Assembly (NCBI GenBank): GCA_019633425.1
Contig: WSUB01000005.1
Coordinates: 62,001-126,000 of the forward strand
Origin: Tulasnella sp. 424
Lineage: Eukaryota; Basidiomycota; Agaricomycetes; Cantharellales; Tulasnellaceae
DNA: 64,000 bases
Reading direction: 5' to 3'
The notes below the pieces were generated by a model that was given only the letters and a program-made list of their open reading frames with translations, did not search any database and was not told the origin of the DNA. The position numbers were made by a program, and so were the translations under genes. Positions 58,268-64,000 of the stretch are shown in pieces (positions within the stretch are counted from its first letter, which is position 1; each line of letters opens with the position of its first letter).

Positions 58268-60028
58268 TCACAGCATGAAAGTAAGAGGGTTTTCCATGTA
58301 CGATTTGAAGGCGTTGAGCCACCTGGCGGCGACAGCACCATCAACCACACGGTGATCAGCCGACAACGTAGCCTTCATGACGTGCTTGACTTCCCAGCCC
58401 TTCTCTTCCTGTGGTGCGGGTACAAGCGTAGAGCTAACGCCACCGATGGCGAGGATGGCAGATTGTGGTGGGTTGATGATGGCGGTGAAGTGAGAGACGC
58501 CAAACATGCCCAAGTTGGAGATAGTGAAGCTACCACCCTATAGCGCCAAATCTTGTTAGTCAAGTCTTACAAAGAACTGGCTGATGCATACCTGGTACTC
58601 GTGGGGCTGGAGCTTGCCGTCACGGGCCTTCTTGGCCAAAGTCTTCGACTCCGCGGAAATGGCTGACAAACCCTTCCCACCCACATCCTTGATGATGGGC
58701 GTAATCAAGCCAGTCGGCGTAGAGACGGCCATTGAAATGTCGACCTTTTTGAATCTGACATGGATCTTAGCTTAAAGATCTTACAAGGGATAGGATTGAC
58801 TTACTGCCGGATAGTCTCTCCCAACCATGCACTGTTGACGTCTGGGACATCCTTCATAGCCAGTGCAGCAGCCTTCGTGATGAAGTCGTTGACGCTAAGC
58901 TTAGCACCGCCTTCCTTTTCAGCGAGTGACTTGTTGAAGACCTCGCGGAGCTTATTGACGCGTCCCATGTCGATGTCAACAGTGACGTAGTAATGAGGAA
59001 TCTCTTGCTTTGACTGCAAGAGACGCTGGCCGATGACCTTGCGCATGCTTGACACAGGGGTGTCCTCGTATTCCGGTTCTGCGGCAGCAGCCTTGGATGC
59101 CGGGGCAGCGGCGGCAGTCGAACCTGGCTTGTACTTCTCGACGTCCTCTCGCGTAATGCGGCCATCGGGACCAGTTCCCTTGACCTTTGCCAATGGAATA
59201 CCCTGCTCAAGAGCAATCTTCTTTGCGATGGGGGAAGCAAAGATTCTTTCGCCCTTGGAGAGTTCCTTCTTCTCTCCAGCTGAAGAAGAGTCTTTCGTCC
59301 CTGACGGGCTCGTAGATTTTGGTGCCTCACTTGCAGCAGTCAAGGCAGGGGATGTTGGAGTAGGAGGAGCATCCTGCTTGGGAGCGGACTCGCTCGCTTT
59401 TGGCTTCTCGGCTTCCGAGGGCTGCTCAGCAGCGAAGGCCGCGGCGCCGGACAGGTCGTCGCCTTCTTCGGCCATGACAGCAATGGTGGTGCCAACTTTG
59501 ACGCCTTTAGAGCCGTCTCCGACCTGAGGACAGAGTCCAACGAGAAAGGCGGTAAGTTTGGTGGAGGGAGGAAGAGAAATGTCTGGGGGTGGCACTGACG
59601 ATAATTTTGGCAATGACACCGTCGTCCTGGGCCTCGACATCCATAGTAGCCTTGTCCGTTTCCTAGCAAGCCCATCGCATTCGCAGAAGTCATCGAGTAT
59701 ACGACCGCGGAGATGAAGACGTCAAAAATTGGTCAAAATTCCCGATGGGCAGTCGAAATTGAAACTTACGATTTCCAGAATAACGTCGCCAGCGCTGAAA
59801 GTCTCGCCTTCTTTCTTCTTCCAGTTTGCAATGCCACCCTCGGTCATTGTTGGGCTCATTGCAGGGAATGAGAACTTGGAGAGGGCATTTCTGCGTGCCG
59901 AGACGTGGAAACCTGTATTTTGGGGGTGAGGTCATTGGCAAAAAGTTCACTCCACGACGATGAAAAGCGCGAGCGGGTAAAGCAATGAACTTACGCCGAG
60001 TGAAGACGGTGCGAGCGAGAGCAGACAT
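58268..60028 (-). CDS. LAT1: Dihydrolipoyllysine acetyltransferase, E2 of pyruvate dehydrogenase
   Basis: Core of the mitochondrial pyruvate dehydrogenase complex; moves the acetyl group from lipoamide to CoA. About 450 residues. The N-terminus [20 protein letters not shown] is a mitochondrial presequence formed across the first intron. Lipoyl domain: [20 protein letters not shown] and [20 protein letters not shown] with the lipoyl Lys in DKA. An Ala/Pro/Ser linker follows, then the E1/E3-binding domain [20 protein letters not shown]...[14 protein letters not shown]. Catalytic domain: [60 protein letters not shown], and the active-site HXXXDG in [15 protein letters not shown] near the C-terminus. 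A complete, standard gene. Confidence 0.94.
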
Positions 60029-60474
60029 TAGGGGAATAGTGGGAGGGAGAGGGAGAGAAGAGGTGGTGGGCAGGGAGGATGGGAGGGAGTGCAAGAAATA
60101 GCGTGGGCGAGTTCAACTTTTGGGGAACGGGCAAACACGGACTTTTCATTCGACAACGACCGGGACGCAGGCCACCACGGCCCGCTCGCTCAACCTCCAA
60201 TTGTCTCGCCACTAGATATCAATCAGAACGTCGAGAGTGTAAATGACGCGATGAAGAATAATGAAATGAATTTTAACCAGAGGCAGGGGAGGAAAGAGCA
60301 ATGAAAGAAAAAAGCAGCCAATGTACAATCTGAAATTCGACAAAGTATCGTCGCCCAACTATCATGTAAAGTGTTATATGCCGACGCAGAGAACCGCGCT
60401 GGTGGGGATAATGGAATGGGCGTGAAAGGTCGTGAAATACACTCGGAAAAAAAGAGGATCGTCCCATTCCGACT
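60029..60474. other. Intergenic, no gene seen
   Basis: 446 bp containing the LAT1 promoter side and the RAC1 3' flank. Nothing else recognised. Confidence 0.5.
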
Positions 60475-61773
60475 CTATGCGATAACGCAGAAACCGCCCT
60501 TCTTCTTGGTCTGCTTTGGGGTGGGGTTCACTGAAAAGCGAGAGGAAGATTTCAGATGAAGAGTGCGACTTTATTGTGAAACAAATGCCTTACAGACTGC
60601 CCTGATGGCTTCATCAAAGACGTTCTTCAAACCCTTTTGGGTTCGAGCGGAGCACTCCAAGTACTTCACAGCGCCGATCTCTTTGGCCATGGCAACGCCT
60701 TGAGAGTATGTTACAGGAGCCATGCGCCTATGATATTCGGAATGAGTAAACAAGCTCGAGGCCACACCAAACTAGAGTACCCACCTCTCCCTAAGCTTTT
60801 CGACGGTCTGAGCATCCTCACGCAAGTCCAACTTGGTGCCAACCAGAACAATAGACGTGGAAGGAGCATGATGAGAGACTTCTGGCCACCACTGTAGTTC
60901 AAAGATGTCGTGTTAACCATCGATCAAAGTCTTTATGTCCTCAAAGCTGTAAATCGAGTACCACCCACCTTGGTGCGAACGTTCTCAAAGCTGGGTGGGC
61001 TCACGAGGGAGAAACAGATGAGGAAAACGTCGGTTTGAGGATAAGACAGTGGGCGAAGACGGTCATAGTCCTCCTGACCAGCCGTATCCCATAAGCCGAG
61101 TGAGATTGTCTTGCCATCGACCATAACACTGGCTGAATAATTGTCGAATACTGCCAAAGACCGAGGTTCATTAATATCTCCAGTTGCATTGCACGGGTGG
61201 AATTTGGTGAAATTTATGGTCTGGAGCCCTCACCAGTTGGAATGTACTCCCCCTTGCCAAATTAAGAAATGATATCGTGTCAGGTTTCGACGATGAAACG
61301 TGACGGACAACGGACTTACGGGGAATGCGTTAGTGGTATAAGAGATAAGTAAACAGGTCTAATAAAGGGGGATAGCGTGGGGGTAACCAAGCGTCAGTCA
61401 CGCGTTTCAGGTGGTTTCAAATCTGACTGCGACATCGGGGGGCTTTCATCTTTGAATGGCAGTTGCGAAATGTATACTTGCCTTTCCGACGGCACCATCG
61501 CCAACGACGACACCTGGAACGCAAAAGATGTGGTCAGTGGACGAGTCGAAGAATGCCGTGCTCGACTGTGTGTGTGGGAGATCGCGATCCGACAAAGGCG
61601 GGACAACCACCCCTACGAAGGCGTCTCCCTGGCAGCCTCCTCTCGAGCGCGAGTACGAAAACGACTGGCGGAGACGCGCAAAAGCAAATGAAGGCGAAGA
61701 AGGCTCGGGGGATCCGGAGCTTGCTAGCAAATAGACTGAAACACTCACATTTAATGGCTTGGGTCCTTTCCAT
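60475..61773 (-). CDS. RAC1: Rho-family GTPase Rac1
   Basis: Small GTPase controlling actin, polarity and hyphal branching at the plasma membrane. Seven or so exons on the minus strand, about 195 residues. The first exon is MERTQAIK (ATG at 61773); then [10 protein letters not shown], then [139 protein letters not shown], and the last exon ending [10 protein letters not shown], a CAAX box after a basic stretch. VMVDGK and LGLWDTAGQ separate it from Cdc42. The P-loop is interrupted between K and T by a GC-AG intron. All nucleotide-binding motifs are present. Confidence 0.94.
61351..61481 (-). other. GC-AG intron splitting the RAC1 P-loop
   Basis: On the minus strand the donor is AAG|GCAAGT at 61481 and the acceptor TTATTAG near 61351, about 130 nt. 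The flanking exons join GDGAVGK to TCLLISY exactly as the Rho P-loop requires, so the non-GT donor is well supported by protein conservation. Confidence 0.75.
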
Positions 61774-62388
61774 TTCGTTAGATGTCTAATAAAAGTGAAT
61801 GGTTCGAAGAGGGGGACGCGGCTAGATGATTGAGGGTTAAGGTAGTTCGTGAGGGTGGTAGGCGTTAGGTCGTTTTATGAGGTAAAAAAAATGATTGCAA
61901 AAGTTCGTAGGGCTGATGAGGGCAGGAAGCACAGATGTGGAAGGAGAAGATGCAGGCCCGCGTGCAGTGGCGTGTTCCAGAGATACCCGTAATGAGATTC
62001 GAAGTTGAAGAAAAGACAAAAAATGCGAGACAGACGACGAACGTGGTGAGAATCCCAGTAAAAAGATCATGCAAAGTTCACGGTACGCTTACCTTGGAGG
62101 AGGGTCACGGTCGAGAGTTGAAGCTTGACGATGTGGTGATCGCAGAGGGGTGTCGTCCAAGCTGGAATCGAAACCAGCAAATATGTCCAAGCTGCTACCC
62201 CGGCATTCACAAATCAAACAGTCCGGCAAACCGGTTGGCCAAGGAAAAAAACAACTACGATTCCCTGCCTTCGCGTGCTAATTATTGCTACGTACATCAT
62301 GAAGGTCCACATGGATTGGATATACAGATGCAAAGTACTTCAAAGTGCTTTGCTCAGGCTGATCGAGTCTGCACGGAACGCACCACAC
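61774..62388. other. Intergenic, no gene seen
   Basis: 615 bp between RAC1 and the vacuolar protease gene. An open frame from 61935 runs antisense into the next gene and shows no conserved features. Confidence 0.5.
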
Positions 62389-64000
62389 CTACATCTCAAA
62401 CCTCTTGTACGCCTCTACCAGGCCGTCATTCAGCTTTGTCACGGCTGTCCACACTGGGGAAAATGCCAAGACTTCTTCCAGAGCGGGGATCCTCCCTTCC
62501 TTCATTTCTGCCCACTCACAAGCCACCCGTCCCGTAACTTTCTGTTTCTTCACCTTCCCTTCCCATTCGACCAATACCTCGAACTCTTTATCCCAAGTCC
62601 TACTCCATAACCGTACCTCTTTCAATCCATCTTCCGGTACTGCATATCCCGGTTGCATTCGGTCATTTCCACCTTTGACGTGAACGGCCTTGATGGGATC
62701 GTCAAAGTACAACCGACACGAACGCGTGTTTCGCCCTTTGAGTGTAATCTTTCCGGTGCTTGCAGTTAGGCGAGTGGCGTTGAAGGTGATGAGATCCGGT
62801 TTCACTGCGGAGGATCCGAATTCGATTCCAACGTTGCTCGCGCTGATCGGTGCGACGTTCGGTGGCGGTCCGGGATAGCGGCAGCTCCACAATCCTGCTC
62901 GTTTCTCGCTTGCTGAGCCACAGGTGACGAGATCCTTGTTTACTGCGTCCTGTCCTGATGGTGTGGAGGGAACGACGTATCGATCAAGGTAACCCTGGAC
63001 TGCTATGAGCTCCACGAGGTAGCGAGGCTCGGTAGCGTTTGCGTCCAGGTCCACCGTTTGTTGGAAGTAAACTTTGAGTGGAGATGACATGCTGAATGGG
63101 AAGGCCAGCATGTTGTAGGCGATAGTGATGATTAGGGTGATCAACAGGACGAGACTGAAGATTCGGTGGATCTTGTGGATGAACGGAGCCAGGGGTAGAA
63201 TGATAAGACTTGAGACGGCGGTGACCATCAGATAGACAGAAAAAGGGTTGTTTCCATCTGCCAATGTTTGAGACGTCGACGTCAGGAGGAGCAGGACGAT
63301 CTGCGTGGCCAAGATAATAGGGAAGCCAGCGGCAAGGAGGAATTCGATTCCCCACAATGGCGTTGCCAGACGGTGGTCCTCGAAGATCGATTCCTCTCGA
63401 TCCGCGTGTTTAGGAAGGAGAGATGATCGTTCCGTAGGCTCGGAAGCCTCAGCTTCCTCTTGTGGTGCATCGTCGTCGTAGTCACCAAAAGGCCCGCCAC
63501 GGCTTGATCCCTCCTCTGTGTGCTCAGCGCCGTTTACGGGAGCGTCGCTCACTCGGGGTTCCCCTTTGACCACCCAGAGCATCTCCAAGAGGGAGACGAC
63601 TAGTGCAGCCAGCGTCCCGGCGTGGTAGAACGTGATAAAGTACAACCCGCCCACTTGGAGGACCTTGAGAACGACGGTATCGAGGATAAGTAAGCTCCAC
63701 CAGAAGAAATAAGTCTGGAGGAACACGATAGCGCGCTGCGCAGGTTGTCCGCCCGAGGGAGGCCTGTACCAATTGAGCGTTCGGAGGATCGCGTACAGGA
63801 TGAGGTAGAACGTGATGAGCATTGAGGCGAGGACGGAGTAAGATGAGGAATAAATGATCTACAAACAAATATTAGAGAGGACCTGGGTTCTTAGGTAGCT
63901 TACTCACGTAGGTCGAGAACGTGGAGTACAGGTATGCAAGACCAAACGTACTTGCAGCGGCGACAATGGACGCCACAGGAAAACGAAGCCATCCTTCGGT
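62389..64000 (-). CDS. Vacuolar membrane M28 protease (Pff1/FXNA-like), C-terminal part; 5' end outside window
   Basis: The visible ~500 residues are the membrane and lumenal C-terminal half. Hydrophobic segments include FPVASIVAAASTFGLAYLYS, LITFYLILYAILRTLNW, LQTYFFWWSLLILDTVVL, FITFYHAGTLAALVVSLLEM, IEFLLAAGFPIILATQIVLL, YLMVTAVSSLIILPLAPFIH and FSLVLLITLIITIAYNMLAF, with an acidic cytosolic loop carrying DYDDDAPQEEAEAS. After the last segment comes FSMSSPLKVYFQQTVDLD, a Cys-containing lumenal domain, and a Lys/Thr-rich end TKLNDGLVEAYKRFEM. The SSPLKV(Y/F)FQQ and VTK.NDGLV patterns are, from memory, those of fungal vacuolar membrane M28 proteases. The peptidase domain itself is not in the window, so activity cannot be read here. 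Confidence 0.7.

Overview
This window is nuclear DNA from a filamentous basidiomycete, most likely an Agaricomycete. The genes are intron-dense, with introns mostly 50-60 nt, conventional GT-AG or occasional GC-AG junctions, and compact spacing on both strands. The strongest lineage clue is a divergent homeodomain pair (HD1 and HD2) followed by two genes of the beta-flanking (beta-fg) family. That is the layout of the HD (A-type) mating locus of mushroom-forming fungi. The usual MIP peptidase neighbour is not in the window, and I cannot name the species.

Left arm (1-7 kb): the 3' part of an XPF/Rad1 nuclease gene, an orphan nuclear-looking protein, a spliced F-box protein, and an eight-exon REV7 (HORMA) gene. 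Mating-type core (7.6-15.4 kb): HD1 on the minus strand and HD2 on the plus strand. Their start codons are 3.27 kb apart, and the interval holds a three-copy ~168-bp tandem repeat and an unexplained coding-like fragment. Right flank (15.6-21 kb): a leucine-rich-repeat protein and two beta-fg paralogues, one carrying a long Asn/Asp/Ser/Tyr-Gly repeat tract.

Middle (21-43 kb): three paralogous DDT/WHIM-like chromatin proteins (21.5, 26.6 and 40.5 kb), a bacterial-type PARG with an RGG-rich N-terminus, a triplicated hemerythrin gene whose third copy is broken, a decayed TPR fragment, and the coatomer epsilon subunit.

Right part (44-64 kb) is dense housekeeping: exosome Csl4, RPS28, the splicing factor ESS2, a family 8 glycosyltransferase, RPL22, the dyskerin CBF5, a DHX29/Ucp12-like helicase, the pyruvate dehydrogenase E2, Rac1, and the C-terminal half of a vacuolar membrane M28 protease. 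Several genes here share short divergent promoters (RPS28/ESS2 and RPL22/CBF5) and act in ribosome production or RNA processing. All products were assigned by reading translations and motifs by eye. No database search was possible, so exon junctions are best readings rather than transcript-proven.
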